In this document: positions 1-8,447 of the stretch, one piece after another
How the letters are laid out: each line of letters starts with the position of its first letter
Position numbering within the stretch: the first letter of the stretch is position 1
Origin: an uncultured Clostridium sp.
GTDB lineage: Bacteria; Bacillota; Clostridia; Oscillospirales; Butyricicoccaceae
NCBI GenBank assembly: GCA_947427035.1
Contig: CANEGK010000008.1
Span: forward strand, 1 to 58,745
Length of the DNA: 58,745 nucleotides
Direction: 5' to 3'
Program-made: the position numbers and the translations under genes
Notes under the pieces: model-generated
The model's input: the letters and a program-made list of their open reading frames with translations, nothing else
Databases searched by the model: none
What the model was told of the DNA's origin: nothing

Positions 1-1581
1 CTCCAGGTCGACGGCCGAGAGCGAGTCGTCAAAGACCAGAATGGGTGCGCCCAGCATGAGCGTGCGCGCGTTGGCGATGCGCTGATTCTGCCCGCCCGAC
101 AGCGTCACGCCGCGCTCGCCCACCATGGTTTCGTAGCCGGCGGCAAAGGAAACAATCGACTCGTCGACGTCGGCGACGGCCGCGCTGGAACGCACCCGCT
201 CGATGGTCGGGCGCTCGGCGGCGATGCCGATGTTTTCTTCAATGGTTTTGGAAAAGAGAAACGGTTCCTGCAAAACCAGCCCGACGCCGCGGCGCAGGTG
301 AGCGCGGTCGATTTGGCGGATGTCGACGCCGCCGATGGTGATGCGACCGCAGCCCTCCGGCAGGTCGTACAGGCGGTTTAAAAGATAGGTGATGGTCGAC
401 TTGCCCGAGCCGGTCGAGCCCAGAATGCCGAAGGTCGTGCCGCGGGGAATGGTGAAGCTGAGGTTTTTGAGGACCGGCTGCTCTTCATACCGGAAGGTGA
501 CGTTGTCAAAGACGATGTCGGCCGAAAGCCCGGGCTTTAATGCGCCCGGCTCGGGCTCCTCGGCGCCGGCGATGAGGATTTCGTACAGACGGCGCAGCGA
601 AACGCCCGTCTTGCTCATTTCGGACAGGGTGCGCCCCAAAGAGCGCACCGGCCAGGCCAGCGTCTGGTTGTACGAGACAAAGACGAGGAACTCGCCCAGC
701 GTAATCGAGCCGCGCACCGCCAGAAAGGCGCCGAAAACAATGACCGACAGCACCTGCAAGCCGGTGACCAGGTCGCCCAGGCCCCAGTAAGCGCCCAGCG
801 TGTAGCCCAGATCGATCCACTTGCGGGCAAAGGTGTTGTTCTTTTCGTCAAACCGCTCGACTTCGTATTTTTCGCGGCCAAAAGCGCGGACGACGCGCAC
901 GCCGGTCAGGTTTTCCTGCACGGTGACCATCAGCTCACCCTCGGCCTCGTCGGCCGAAAGGAACTGCCGCGAAATGCGGCGGTAGTAGACGCCGGAATAC
1001 AAAAGGACGATGGGAATGAAGATGAGCGCGACGAGCGAAAGGGTGACGTTCATGGAAAACATCAGGGTCAGCGCCGTCGCTATCAGAATGACGGTGCGCA
1101 CAACTTCGATGAGCTGGCCGGCGATGAAGTTGCGTACGACGTCGACGTCGGACGTACAGCGCTGGATGATGTCGCCCGTCTGGTTGCGGGTGTGCCATGC
1201 AAAGGGCAGGCGCTGCACATGGGCGAACAGCGTGTTGCGCAGCGAGCGGATCATGCCCTCGGTCCCTTTGGCGACCCCCATGCGCGACAGGAAGTTAAAG
1301 AGGCCGGACAGCAGTGAAAACAAAATGACGAACACTGCGCACAAAAGCAGGTGCGAGCGCAGGTATTCGCGGCCGCCGATGCCTTCTATCACCTGCATGA
1401 CAAAACCCGGCAAGGCAAACGGCTTTACATCAATAACCGAGTCGACCGTGACGCGGATGACCTGCGGCATCAGAAACTGGAACAGAATGCTCAGCCCGCT
1501 TGCGGCGACGGCCAGCACAAAAAAGCGCTTGAAACCGCGCGCAAAGCGCAGCAGCATTTGCGATAACGAATGATTTGGCAT
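1..1581 (-). CDS. ABC exporter, fused permease/ATPase (3' end outside window)
   Basis: A type IV (MsbA/LmrA-like) half-transporter: an N-terminal six-helix membrane domain (roughly residues 15-320) followed by the nucleotide-binding domain. Visible are Walker A GSTGSGKST near residue 388 (bases 394-420), the signature LSGGQNQR, and Walker B ending FDDSLSAVD at the window edge, so the H-loop and C-terminus are missing. 527 codons are present of a usual 570-620. The ATG at 1581 is preceded by AGGAGA. Family members export lipids, drugs or peptides; the substrate cannot be read here. Many such exporters are encoded as heterodimer pairs, and a partner could lie beyond the left edge. Confidence 0.93.
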   Translation of the reverse strand, partial: MPNHSLSQMLLRFARGFKRFFVLAVAASGLSILFQFLMPQVIRVTVDSVIDVKPFALPGFVMQVIEGIGGREYLRSHLLLCAVFVILFSLLSGLFNFLSRMGVAKGTEGMIRSLRNTLFAHVQRLPFAWHTRNQTGDIIQRCTSDVDVVRNFIAGQLIEVVRTVILIATALTLMFSMNVTLSLVALIFIPIVLLYSGVYYRRISRQFLSADEAEGELMVTVQENLTGVRVVRAFGREKYEVERFDEKNNTFARKWIDLGYTLGAYWGLGDLVTGLQVLSVIVFGAFLAVRGSITLGEFLVFVSYNQTLAWPVRSLGRTLSEMSKTGVSLRRLYEILIAGAEEPEPGALKPGLSADIVFDNVTFRYEEQPVLKNLSFTIPRGTTFGILGSTGSGKSTITYLLNRLYDLPEGCGRITIGGVDIRQIDRAHLRRGVGLVLQEPFLFSKTIEENIGIAAERPTIERVRSSAAVADVDESIVSFAAGYETMVGERGVTLSGGQNQRIANARTLMLGAPILVFDDSLSAVDLE

Positions 1582-1917
1582 AGATTTCTCCTCTTGGGTG
1601 CTGCGGCGTTCGCGCCGCAGACAGTTGTTCTTCTCCCCCCGGCGGGGCCGTTGCCGGCTGATGCAGCCGCGCCGCAGGCAAAAAGCCCGCGGACTGGCCG
1701 GAAGGCCCCGCATTCCCGCTTCTCCATTGTGCCATAATTCACCCTGAAAAGCAAGAGTACAAACAACAGGTATTTTAAAGTGAAAAATCAACAATAAGTT
1801 GTCGGAAGGCGGCGAAAAAAGACGTAAGTTTTATGCCGCCGCCTGTTGACTTGGAGTGGACTTCAAGTGATACAGTATGGATAAATCATGAAAAACAAAA
1901 ACGAAAGGGAGACGGAC
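1582..1917. other. Divergent intergenic region, exporter leader and DUF362 promoter
   Basis: Gene-free stretch of 336 bases. The left half is the GC-rich untranslated leader of the exporter, with a perfect 8-bp hairpin at 1601-1620 (CTGCGGCG/CGCCGCAG, 4-base loop) just upstream of its ribosome binding site. The AT-rich middle (1735-1800) presumably holds the exporter promoter, but I see only weak candidates. The right end holds the MerR-type promoter of the DUF362 gene, listed separately. Confidence 0.6.
1846..1876 (+). promoter_or_regulatory. MerR-type promoter with 19-bp spacer and dyad operator
   Basis: TTGACT (1846-1851) and TACAGT (1871-1876) are separated by 19 bp instead of 17. The spacer holds the imperfect palindrome ACTTGGAGTGGACTTCAAGT (1849-1868). 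An over-long spacer with a central dyad is the hallmark of promoters activated by MerR-family proteins through DNA distortion. The CTTGnAGT-NN-ACTnCAAG pattern resembles operators of the AdhR/NmlR branch. It sits about 40 bases upstream of the DUF362 start. Confidence 0.75.
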
Positions 1918-2784
1918 ATGAAAGCAAAGGTTTACTTTACAAAGGATATCTCGGCCGCGGGGCTGGAAAAGGTGTACAATGCGCTGGGCGTTTCGCTGTC
2001 CGGCAAGGTGGCGGTCAAGCTGTCGACCGGCGAGCCGGGCGGGCATAACTTTTTGCAGCCGGCGCTCATCCGTGGACTGGTGACGCGGCTGAACGGCACC
2101 ATTGTCGAGTGCAACACGGCGTACGAGGGCAAGCGCTTTCATTCGAAGGACCACTGGCAGGCCATTCGGGACCACGGTTTTATGGACATTGCGCCCTGCG
2201 ACATCATGGATGAAAACGGGGAGATGGCCCTGCCCGTTGAAGGCGGCTTCCACCTGAAGGAAAACTATGTGGGCGAAAACCTGAAAAACTACGGTTCCAT
2301 GCTCATGCTGTCCCACTTCAAGGGCCACGCGATGGGCGGCTTTGGCGGCGCACTCAAAAACATGTCCATCGGAGTCGCGTCCGCGCACGGCAAGGCGGTC
2401 ATCCACGGCTCGGGCGACCCTGAACAGCTGTGGACGGGCGACCACGATTCCTTCCTTGAATCGATGGCCGATGCCGACAAGTCGGTGATGGAATACATGG
2501 GCCGCGACAACATCGTCTACGTCAACGTGGCAAACCGCCTGTCGGTCGACTGCGACTGCGATTCCCACCCCGAAGAGCCGCAGATGGCGGACATCGGCAT
2601 TTTCGCGTCGCTCGACCCGGTCGCCATTGACCAGGCGTGCGTTGACGCGGTGTACGCATCCCCCGACCCGGGCAAGGCGGCGCTGATTGAGCGCATGGAG
2701 TCGCGCAACGGCATTCACACCGTTGAGGCGGCGGCGCAGCTGGGGCTGGGCACACGCGAATACGAAATCGTCGAAATCGACTGA
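1918..2784 (+). CDS. DUF362 domain-containing protein
   Basis: A 288-residue DUF362 protein. The family is of unsettled biochemical function and is often fused to or encoded beside ferredoxin-type proteins. Family-like features are the LSTGEPGG segment near residue 35, HFKGHAMGGFGGALKN near 140 and the Cys-rich CDCD followed by DIGIFASLDPVAIDQA near 220-245. The ATG at 1918 is chosen because GGGAGAC lies just upstream; the in-frame ATG at 1888 has no good site. The next gene starts about 23 bases downstream, so the two form an operon. Driven by the MerR-type promoter at 1846-1876, which suggests induction by a thiol-reactive or redox signal (inference). Confidence 0.9.
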   Translation: MKAKVYFTKDISAAGLEKVYNALGVSLSGKVAVKLSTGEPGGHNFLQPALIRGLVTRLNGTIVECNTAYEGKRFHSKDHWQAIRDHGFMDIAPCDIMDENGEMALPVEGGFHLKENYVGENLKNYGSMLMLSHFKGHAMGGFGGALKNMSIGVASAHGKAVIHGSGDPEQLWTGDHDSFLESMADADKSVMEYMGRDNIVYVNVANRLSVDCDCDSHPEEPQMADIGIFASLDPVAIDQACVDAVYASPDPGKAALIERMESRNGIHTVEAAAQLGLGTREYEIVEID

Positions 2785-2807
2785 GACTGAACGTGGGAGG
2801 GAGCGCT

Positions 2808-3917
2808 GTGGAATACAGGAAACTGCCGCACGGCGGCGAGAAAATCAGCGTCATCGGCCTGGGCCTGGGCGGCATTCAGAAAACGCCGGATGAAGAGATT
2901 GAGCGCGTTGTGCGCACGGCCATCGAGCGCGGCGTCAACTTCTTCGACCTGTGCGCGGGCGGCAAAAACGTCTACGCGCCCTTTGGGCGCGCCATCGCCG
3001 GGCAGCGGGACAAGGTCTGTTTTCAGCTGCATTTCGGCGCGGTGTACAAGGAAAACCGCGATTACGCCTGGTCGCGCGATTTGGACGAAATCAAGCGCAC
3101 CTTTGCCTGGGAGCTGGAGACGCTGAGCACCGACACCGTCGACATGGGCTTTCTGCACTGCGTCGACGAGGACCAGGACTATGACGAGCTGGTCGCGGCC
3201 GGCCTGCTCGACTACGTAAAAAAGCTGAAGGAAGAGGGCGTCGTGCGCCACATCGGCTTTTCGTCGCACACGCCGTCGGTGGCCAACCGGGTGCTCGACA
3301 CCGGCCTTATCGACATGATGATGTTCAGCATCAACCCCGCCTATGACTATGAGCGAGGTGACGAGCTGGGCGTCGGCTCGGTGTCCGAGCGCGCGCAGCT
3401 CTTCCGCCGGTGTCAGGCCGAAGGGGTCGGCATTTCGGTCATGAAGCCCTTTTTCGCTGGCAAGCTGCTCAGCGCCGACGCTTCGCCCTTCCACCAGGCA
3501 TTGACGCACGCGCAGTGCATTCAGTACGCGCTCGACCGCCCCGGCGTGCTCACCGTCGTGCCCGGCGTGCGCGATACGGCGGATCTTGAAAAACTGCTCG
3601 GCTTCTTTGACGCGTCCGACGCGGAAAAGGATTATTCCGTTGTCGGCACGCTGGCCGCCGACCGGGCCGAGGGCAGCTGCGTTTACTGCAATCACTGCCA
3701 GCCCTGCCCGGCGCAAATCGACATCGGGCTGGTCAATAAGTATTACGACTTGTCCCGCGCGGGCGACCGCCTGGCCGCCGGCCATTATGACAAGCTGAGC
3801 GTCAAGGCCGACGCCTGTCTGCACTGCGGCCACTGCGACAGCCGCTGCCCGTTCCACGTCAGGCAGGGCGACCGCATGAGCGAAATCGCCGCGTACTTTG
3901 CCGGTTTGGGCAAGTAG
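2808..3917 (+). CDS. Aldo/keto reductase with C-terminal 4Fe-4S ferredoxin domain
   Basis: 369 residues from GTG at 2808, preceded by GGGAGG; an earlier GTG at 2793 lacks a site. The N-terminal TIM barrel begins with the aldo/keto reductase pattern (GLGLGGIQKT, then FFDLCAGGKNVY near residue 50) and continues to about residue 270. The C-terminus carries two Cys clusters, CVYCNHCQPCP and CLHCGHCDSRCP, typical of two [4Fe-4S] ferredoxin centres. This architecture occurs in anaerobe reductases probably using low-potential electrons. It is co-transcribed with the DUF362 gene; the substrate is unknown. No clear terminator follows; the next sequence is the repeat-bearing gap. Confidence 0.93.
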   Translation: MEYRKLPHGGEKISVIGLGLGGIQKTPDEEIERVVRTAIERGVNFFDLCAGGKNVYAPFGRAIAGQRDKVCFQLHFGAVYKENRDYAWSRDLDEIKRTFAWELETLSTDTVDMGFLHCVDEDQDYDELVAAGLLDYVKKLKEEGVVRHIGFSSHTPSVANRVLDTGLIDMMMFSINPAYDYERGDELGVGSVSERAQLFRRCQAEGVGISVMKPFFAGKLLSADASPFHQALTHAQCIQYALDRPGVLTVVPGVRDTADLEKLLGFFDASDAEKDYSVVGTLAADRAEGSCVYCNHCQPCPAQIDIGLVNKYYDLSRAGDRLAAGHYDKLSVKADACLHCGHCDSRCPFHVRQGDRMSEIAAYFAGLGK

Positions 3918-3983
3918 CAGGCTGGAAAAGCCCGGCGTTTTTGTGGTATGATAGCAGAAAGGCCGAAGGGGGTTTGAAATAGG

Positions 3984-4230
3984 CTTCCCCTTACGGGGGA
4001 AGAGGGAATTTTGTTGTTCTTTTTGTCGCCGAACAAAAGAACCAAAAGTCGGCACGGGGGGAATCCCCACTCAAAACGCTGCGCTGGTTTTTCGTGGGGG
4101 CCCCGGGCAATAAACTCGCTCGGTCGGCGCAGCCGCCCTGCGCGCACGCCGGCACCGGCCGGCGACTCGCTTTCGCTCGTAATGGCTCGCTCCGCTTAGG
4201 TCGTGGCCCCCCGTGACCCCCCATTGACAA
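3984..4230 (+). repeat. Dispersed-type repeat element, copy A
   Basis: About 247 bases, beginning with a small hairpin (CTTCCCC/GGGGGAAG). Then come a T-rich arm with an inverted ACAAAAGAACCAAAAG box, GGGGGAATCCCCACTC, GGGGGCCCCG, an ACTCGCTCGG box, CGCCGGCACCGGCCGGCGAC, and finally CCCCCCATTGACAA. The same ordered blocks recur in reverse orientation at 4349-4599. It has no coding potential I can defend. The block structure suggests a structured, mobile or amplified intergenic element (inference). Confidence 0.75.
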
Positions 4231-4348
4231 CCTTCTACGGATGTTCAGCCGTCAGGTCGGCCTGTGCGGGCTGCTTTTAAGGAAGTACCTCTGTAAAGGC
4301 TCGTCAATGCAGAACGGGCTAATCTCGCAGGCGCGCTATATATGAAAG

Positions 4349-4599
4349 TTCGTCAATGGGGGAGCCGCGAGGGGGCACGACCCGGGCGGAGCCGCCACAA
4401 CGAGGCGTATGCCGAGTCGCCGGCCGGTGCCGGCGTTCGAGCCGGCGAGTTCACCTCGCCGAGCGAGTATCAAATGAACGGGGCCCCCGCGAGGCTTGAG
4501 CGAAGCGAGCCGAGTGGGGAATCCCCCTCGCGTCGCTTTTTGGTACTTTTTGTCGACACAAAAAGCACAGACATCCACTTCTGCCCCGTACCGGGGCGC
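4349..4599 (-). repeat. Dispersed-type repeat element, copy B (inverted)
   Basis: Read on the minus strand it repeats copy A block for block: hairpin CGCCCCGGTACGGGGC, ACAAAAAGTACCAAAAAGCG, GGGGGATTCCCCACTCG, GGGGGCCCCG, ACTCGCTCGG, CGCCGGCACCGGCCGGCGAC, and CCCCCATTGACGAA. Identity is high in the blocks and low between them, so the copies are diverged. The pair could fold into a large hairpin in RNA or single-stranded DNA. Confidence 0.75.
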
Positions 4600-4655
4600 T
4601 TATCTAAAAAAATTTTTGCTGCCTTTCCGGTGGGCTGAGTGGAGGAATAGAAACA

Positions 4656-5030
4656 ATGACCATCGCACAAGTGGCAAAACGATATGAGCTGACCGCCGAC
4701 ACGCTGCGCTATTATGAGCGTGTCGGGCTGCTGCCCAGCGTCCGGCGCACGGCCAGCGGTATCCGCGACTATACCGAAGACGACTGCAACTGGGTGGGCT
4801 TTATCAAATGTATGCGCTCGGCCGGCGTGTCGGTTGAGACGCTGGCCGAATACGTCCGGCTGTTCCGCCAGGGGCCGGAAACGGCCGCGGCGCGCAAAGA
4901 GCTGCTGCTGGCGCAGCGCGCTGAAATCGCCGCCCGCATCGCAGAATTGACCGAGGTTCTGCACCGGCTGGACGTCAAACTGGACGGGTACGAGGAAACG
5001 GTGCTCAAGTGTGAAGAAGGACTGAAATAA
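4656..5030 (+). CDS. MerR family transcriptional regulator (AdhR/NmlR-like)
   Basis: 124 residues. The N-terminal winged helix (TIAQVAKRYELTADTLRYYE, residues 2-21) is followed by GLLP, SGIRDY and FIKCMRSAGVSVETLAEYV, then a coiled dimerisation helix (about 75-118). This pattern is typical of the small aldehyde/thiol-stress MerR branch (AdhR/NmlR), whose genes commonly neighbour oxidoreductases. GGAGG precedes the ATG. It is a natural candidate activator of the 19-bp-spacer promoter at 1846 ahead of the reductase pair (inference). A conserved Cys lies at about residue 53, in the FIKCMR segment, and another near the C-terminus. A strong terminator follows. Confidence 0.93.
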   Translation: MTIAQVAKRYELTADTLRYYERVGLLPSVRRTASGIRDYTEDDCNWVGFIKCMRSAGVSVETLAEYVRLFRQGPETAAARKELLLAQRAEIAARIAELTEVLHRLDVKLDGYEETVLKCEEGLK

Positions 5031-5064
5031 AAAGCGGCCGCCCCTTGTGTGGGGCGGCCGTTTT
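5031..5064. terminator. Bidirectional terminator between convergent MerR genes
   Basis: A perfect 10-bp stem CGGCCGCCCC/GGGGCGGCCG with a 6-base loop, flanked by A-run and T-run on the two sides, so it can stop both the plus-strand gene ending at 5030 and the minus-strand gene ending at 5077. Confidence 0.85.
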
Positions 5065-5076
5065 GCCTGCTGCCGG

Positions 5077-5814
5077 TCAGGAACGGCAGTACAGGGCGAT
5101 GGCACGGCTCATAAAGTCGGCGGTGCCGGGGCCAAAGCGATCGATGTTTTTCAAAAATCGTTCGTCGGCCGTGTACATCGTCCCCAAGCCGGCGAGAATG
5201 TCTTTGTCACAGCGGTAATAATGCCGTGTGATGTGCGCCTGCCAGTCGGCGACAAGTTTTTGCGCCTCGGCGCAGCCGGGGTCGCCGCCGCGCAGGGCGG
5301 AAAATGCGCGGAAAACGGCCTCCGTTTCGCGCTGGATGGCGTCCCATTCCTCTTTGGTGCGGTGCTTGGACTTCTGCTCGCTTTCGGCCCAGGCAGCGGT
5401 ATGGCCCCAGCGCTCGCGCGCCTCGTCGGCGTATTGTTCGCGCGCCTGCCGCAGGGCAGAGTCGTCAAAAGCGTCAAATTGCATGTCTGTGTCTCCTTTC
5501 AGTCCGGCGTCCAAAAGGCGCAGCAGGCCGTCCAGCCGCTCCCGCTTCAAAAGCAGCAGCTCACGCTGGCGGCGCATGGCCTCGCGCCGGTCATAACCGG
5601 GCAGCGACAGGATGCGGGTGATTTCGCGCAGCGGAAAATCAAGCTCGCGGAAGAACAGGATCTGCTGCAGCAGAGCCATGTCCGCATCGCAGTAATAGCG
5701 GTAGCCGTTTTCGGCGATTTCCGACGGGTGCAAAAGCCCGATTTTGTCGTAATAATGCAGTGTGCGCACACTGACCCCGCTCAGACGGGCCGCTTCGCTG
5801 ACGCTCAAACGCAT
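5077..5814 (-). CDS. MerR family regulator with TipAS-like effector domain
   Basis: 245 residues from ATG at 5814; GGGGAG lies 8 bases upstream, and an in-frame GTG three codons earlier overlaps that site. The MerR winged helix is at residues 2-70 (SVSEAARLSGVSVRTLHYYD, then GYRYY), a coiled helix follows (about 75-105), and a C-terminal helical domain resembles the TipAS/antibiotic-recognition fold (MYTADERFLKNIDRFGPGTADF near 205-230). Such proteins activate drug-efflux or self-resistance genes. The gene is preceded by its own MerR-type promoter, implying autoregulation. Confidence 0.92.
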   Translation of the reverse strand: MRLSVSEAARLSGVSVRTLHYYDKIGLLHPSEIAENGYRYYCDADMALLQQILFFRELDFPLREITRILSLPGYDRREAMRRQRELLLLKRERLDGLLRLLDAGLKGDTDMQFDAFDDSALRQAREQYADEARERWGHTAAWAESEQKSKHRTKEEWDAIQRETEAVFRAFSALRGGDPGCAEAQKLVADWQAHITRHYYRCDKDILAGLGTMYTADERFLKNIDRFGPGTADFMSRAIALYCRS

Positions 5815-5836
5815 ACTGATCACTCCCCATGCCGAA

Positions 5837-5867
5837 AGTATAGCCCATGACGCAGCGTCAGGGTCAA
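5837..5867 (-). promoter_or_regulatory. Autoregulatory MerR-type promoter, 19-bp spacer
   Basis: On the minus strand, TTGACC (5862-5867) and TATACT (5837-5842) are 19 bp apart, with the perfect dyad TGACGC-N-GCGTCA (5848-5860) in the spacer. The arrangement immediately upstream of a MerR gene implies autoactivation by its product. Confidence 0.78.
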
Positions 5868-5883
5868 GACCTTTTTTAAAAAA

Positions 5884-6378
5884 TTACACCCAGCTGTGCT
5901 GCGCGATGCTGAGATCCGAACAGTTGACGACGAGCGTTGTCAGCGGCCCGGTTTGGGAAAGGGCGTTGAAGCAGACATAGTCGTAATCAAAGGCGTCTTC
6001 CGTGTAGACGGCCAGCGCGATTTTTTCCCCGATGGTTTGGGCCAGCTCGCGGAGCGCGGCCGTATCGCCGGTCAAGCTGTCGAAGCCGACGAAAAAGGTG
6101 ATGTACAGCAGCTTGGACGAGCCATGCGCGAACTCGGCGCACGCGATGCCCTCGTCCAGCGGCTCAAAAATTTCCCTGGCGCAGCGCAAAGCGTCGCTGT
6201 CCGCGCGCTCCAGCGCCGCCGCGGCCGCGTCATAATCCTGCTGCAAAGCGTCGAGCGCCGCGGCCAGCTCGTCCCTTTCGGCCCGGAGGGCGTCGTATTC
6301 CGCCTGCGAAACGCCGGAACAGCCCGCGAGCCCGGCGAAAAACAGCGCTGCCAGCACAAGCGCCCACACTTTTTTCAT
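5884..6378 (-). CDS. Putative lipoprotein, coiled-coil N-terminus
   Basis: 164 residues from ATG at 6378, preceded by a G-rich site (GGGGGAA). A lipoprotein signal peptide ends in LAGC at residues 17-20. A heptad-rich alanine/leucine/glutamate segment (about residues 25-65) looks like a short coiled coil. The remaining 95 residues match no family I recognise. It is monocistronic, between the MerR gene and ftsH. Function unknown. Confidence 0.8.
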   Translation of the reverse strand: MKKVWALVLAALFFAGLAGCSGVSQAEYDALRAERDELAAALDALQQDYDAAAAALERADSDALRCAREIFEPLDEGIACAEFAHGSSKLLYITFFVGFDSLTGDTAALRELAQTIGEKIALAVYTEDAFDYDYVCFNALSQTGPLTTLVVNCSDLSIAQHSWV

Positions 6379-6540
6379 GTTGCAATTCCCCCTGCTTTTC
6401 TGTCTGCCCTGTATCATATCACATTCCGGTGGGGGCGGCAAATGAAGCCCGGCCGCCGTGAAACGGGAAATTCATACATTATTCATGCATGAAACCGCCG
6501 AAATTATTATAATAAGGGGTAATGAGAGGAGTTTGCTGTT

Positions 6541-8385
6541 ATGAATGAAGACAAAAGACCCCCGAGATCCCTATTTAATTCCTACCTTATTATTTTCCTG
6601 GTCGCGCTGCTGCTCAACGCGCTGGTTTTCCCCAAGATGGTCAGCCGTCATATCATTGACGTGGACTATGGAACCTTTACCAAAGAGCTGGAGAACGGCG
6701 AAATCAAGCAGGTCGAGATGGATGAGACGGGCAACACCATCTATTATCTGAAAAACGAGCAGCCGGATGAGCCGGGCGGCGAGCAGAAGATTTACGCCGT
6801 CGGCGCCTGGCCCAACGACGCCGGGCTGGTCGAGCGCCTTAACGCGGCGGGCGTCACCTATTCCAAGGTCGTCCCGCAGGAAAACTCGCCCCTGGTCGAT
6901 TTTCTGCTGACCTGGGTGCTGCCCATCGGCCTGATGGTGCTCATCATGAACCTGTTTATGAAGGGAATGCAAAAGCGCATGGGCGGCAACGCCCTGACGC
7001 TGGGCAAGTCCAACGCGAAGATTTACGTTTCGGCGCAGACGGGCAAAACCTTTGCCGACGTGGCCGGGCAGGACGAGGCCAAAGAGGCGCTGACGGAAAT
7101 CGTCGAATACCTGCACGACCCCGGCAAGTACAGGGAAATCGGCGCGCGGATGCCCAAGGGCGCGCTGCTCGTCGGCCCGCCGGGCACCGGCAAAACGCTG
7201 CTGGCCAAAGCGGTGGCGGGTGAGGTCGGGGTGCCGTTTTTCTCCATATCGGGCTCCGAGTTTGTCGAAATGTTCGTCGGCATGGGCGCGGCGCGCGTGC
7301 GCGATTTATTTAAGCAGGCGCAGGAAAAGGCCCCGTGCATCATCTTCATTGACGAAATCGACACCATCGGCAAAAAGCGCGACGGTGCGGGCATCGGCGG
7401 CAACGACGAGCGCGAGCAGACCCTGAACCAGCTGCTGGCTGAAATGGACGGGTTTGACGGCAATTCGGGCGTCGTCATTCTGGCGGCGACCAACCGGCCC
7501 GAAACGCTGGACAAGGCCCTGCTGCGCCCCGGCCGCTTTGACCGCCGTATCCCCGTCGAGCTGCCCGATTTGCAGGGGCGCACCGCCATTTTAAACGTCC
7601 ACGCAAAGGACGTGCGTATGCGTGCGGGCGTTGACATGGGCGTCATTGCGCGCGCCACGTCGGGCGCGTCGGGCGCCGAACTGGCCAACATCATCAACGA
7701 AGCGGCGCTGCGCGCCGTGCGCATGGGCCGCAATGAGGTGGCGCAGGGCGATTTGGAAGAGGCGGTCGAAACGGTCATCGCCGGCGCACAGCGCAAGGGC
7801 GCCGTCATCTCCGACCGCGAAAAGCGCATCATCGCCTACCATGAAATCGGCCACGCACTGGTCGCGGCGCGCCAGACCGATTCGGCCCCCGTCACCAAAA
7901 TCACCATCATTCCGCGCACCTCGGGCGCGCTGGGGTACACCATGCAGGTCGACGAGGAAGAGAAGTTTTTGCTGACGCGCGACGAGGCGCTGAATAAAAT
8001 CGCGACGCTGACCGGCGGCCGCGCCGCCGAAGAGCTGGTCTTTTCGGTGGCGACGTCGGGCGCTGCCAACGACATCGAGCAGGCCACCCGTATGGCGCGG
8101 GCTATGGTCACCCGTTACGGCATGAGCGAGGACTTCGGCATGACGGCGCTGGAGACGGTGACCAACCAGTACCTGGGCGGCGACACGACGCTGGCCTGCT
8201 CGCCGGAGACGGCGGCCAAAATCGACGCTGAGGTCATGCAAATCATCAAAAACGCCCACCGGAAGGCCTATGACATTCTGCAAAAGGACCGCGCCAAGCT
8301 CGACGAGCTGGCGGCTTATCTGCTCAAAAAAGAGACGATTACCGGCGAAGAGTTTATGCAGATTCTGCACGAAGGGGAAGAATAA
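6541..8385 (+). CDS. ftsH: ATP-dependent zinc metalloprotease FtsH
   Basis: 614 residues, the usual FtsH length. Two transmembrane helices bracket the N-terminal extracytoplasmic domain (about 14-32 and 118-140). The AAA+ module has Walker A GPPGTGKT near 212, Walker [10 protein letters not shown], and the second region of homology ending RPGRFDR. The peptidase domain has the HEIGH zinc motif at about residue 434; Ile replaces the usual Ala, which keeps the HExxH ligands. FtsH degrades misassembled membrane proteins and short-lived regulators. GAGAGGAG precedes the ATG, and TATAAT lies at 6508-6513. A terminator follows, so it is probably a single-gene unit. Confidence 0.97.
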   Translation: MNEDKRPPRSLFNSYLIIFLVALLLNALVFPKMVSRHIIDVDYGTFTKELENGEIKQVEMDETGNTIYYLKNEQPDEPGGEQKIYAVGAWPNDAGLVERLNAAGVTYSKVVPQENSPLVDFLLTWVLPIGLMVLIMNLFMKGMQKRMGGNALTLGKSNAKIYVSAQTGKTFADVAGQDEAKEALTEIVEYLHDPGKYREIGARMPKGALLVGPPGTGKTLLAKAVAGEVGVPFFSISGSEFVEMFVGMGAARVRDLFKQAQEKAPCIIFIDEIDTIGKKRDGAGIGGNDEREQTLNQLLAEMDGFDGNSGVVILAATNRPETLDKALLRPGRFDRRIPVELPDLQGRTAILNVHAKDVRMRAGVDMGVIARATSGASGAELANIINEAALRAVRMGRNEVAQGDLEEAVETVIAGAQRKGAVISDREKRIIAYHEIGHALVAARQTDSAPVTKITIIPRTSGALGYTMQVDEEEKFLLTRDEALNKIATLTGGRAAEELVFSVATSGAANDIEQATRMARAMVTRYGMSEDFGMTALETVTNQYLGGDTTLACSPETAAKIDAEVMQIIKNAHRKAYDILQKDRAKLDELAAYLLKKETITGEEFMQILHEGEE

Positions 8386-8406
8386 CGGCTTTGCCGCAAT
8401 CAAAAA

Positions 8407-8435
8407 GGGGAGTCATCCGAAACCGGATGGCTCCC
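8407..8435. terminator. Bidirectional terminator, ftsH / AlaX-type gene
   Basis: GGGAGTCATCCG pairs with CGGATGGCTCCC around a short loop, with a T-run on the minus side and a TTATCTTT tract on the plus side. It lies between two convergent genes and serves both. Confidence 0.8.
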
Positions 8436-8447
8436 TTATCTTTATCT

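Larger units (their letters stand above)
3918..4655. other. 738-base gene-free region holding an inverted repeat pair
   Basis: No convincing gene: short open frames here lack ribosome binding sites and fall inside the repeats. The region consists of two copies of one element in opposite orientation (3984-4230 and 4349-4599), a spacer of about 118 bases with no recognisable content, and a short T/A-rich stretch before the MerR gene at 4656. The MerR promoter is presumably within 4600-4650, but I cannot name clean boxes. Confidence 0.75.

Noticed and set aside
2715-4070. Minus-strand open frame antisense to the aldo/keto reductase.
   Set aside because: The forward frame encodes conserved Cys clusters and aldo/keto reductase motifs; the reverse frame has none.
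4011-4638. Several short open frames inside the inverted repeats.
   Set aside because: They lack ribosome binding sites and follow the repeat boundaries in both copies.
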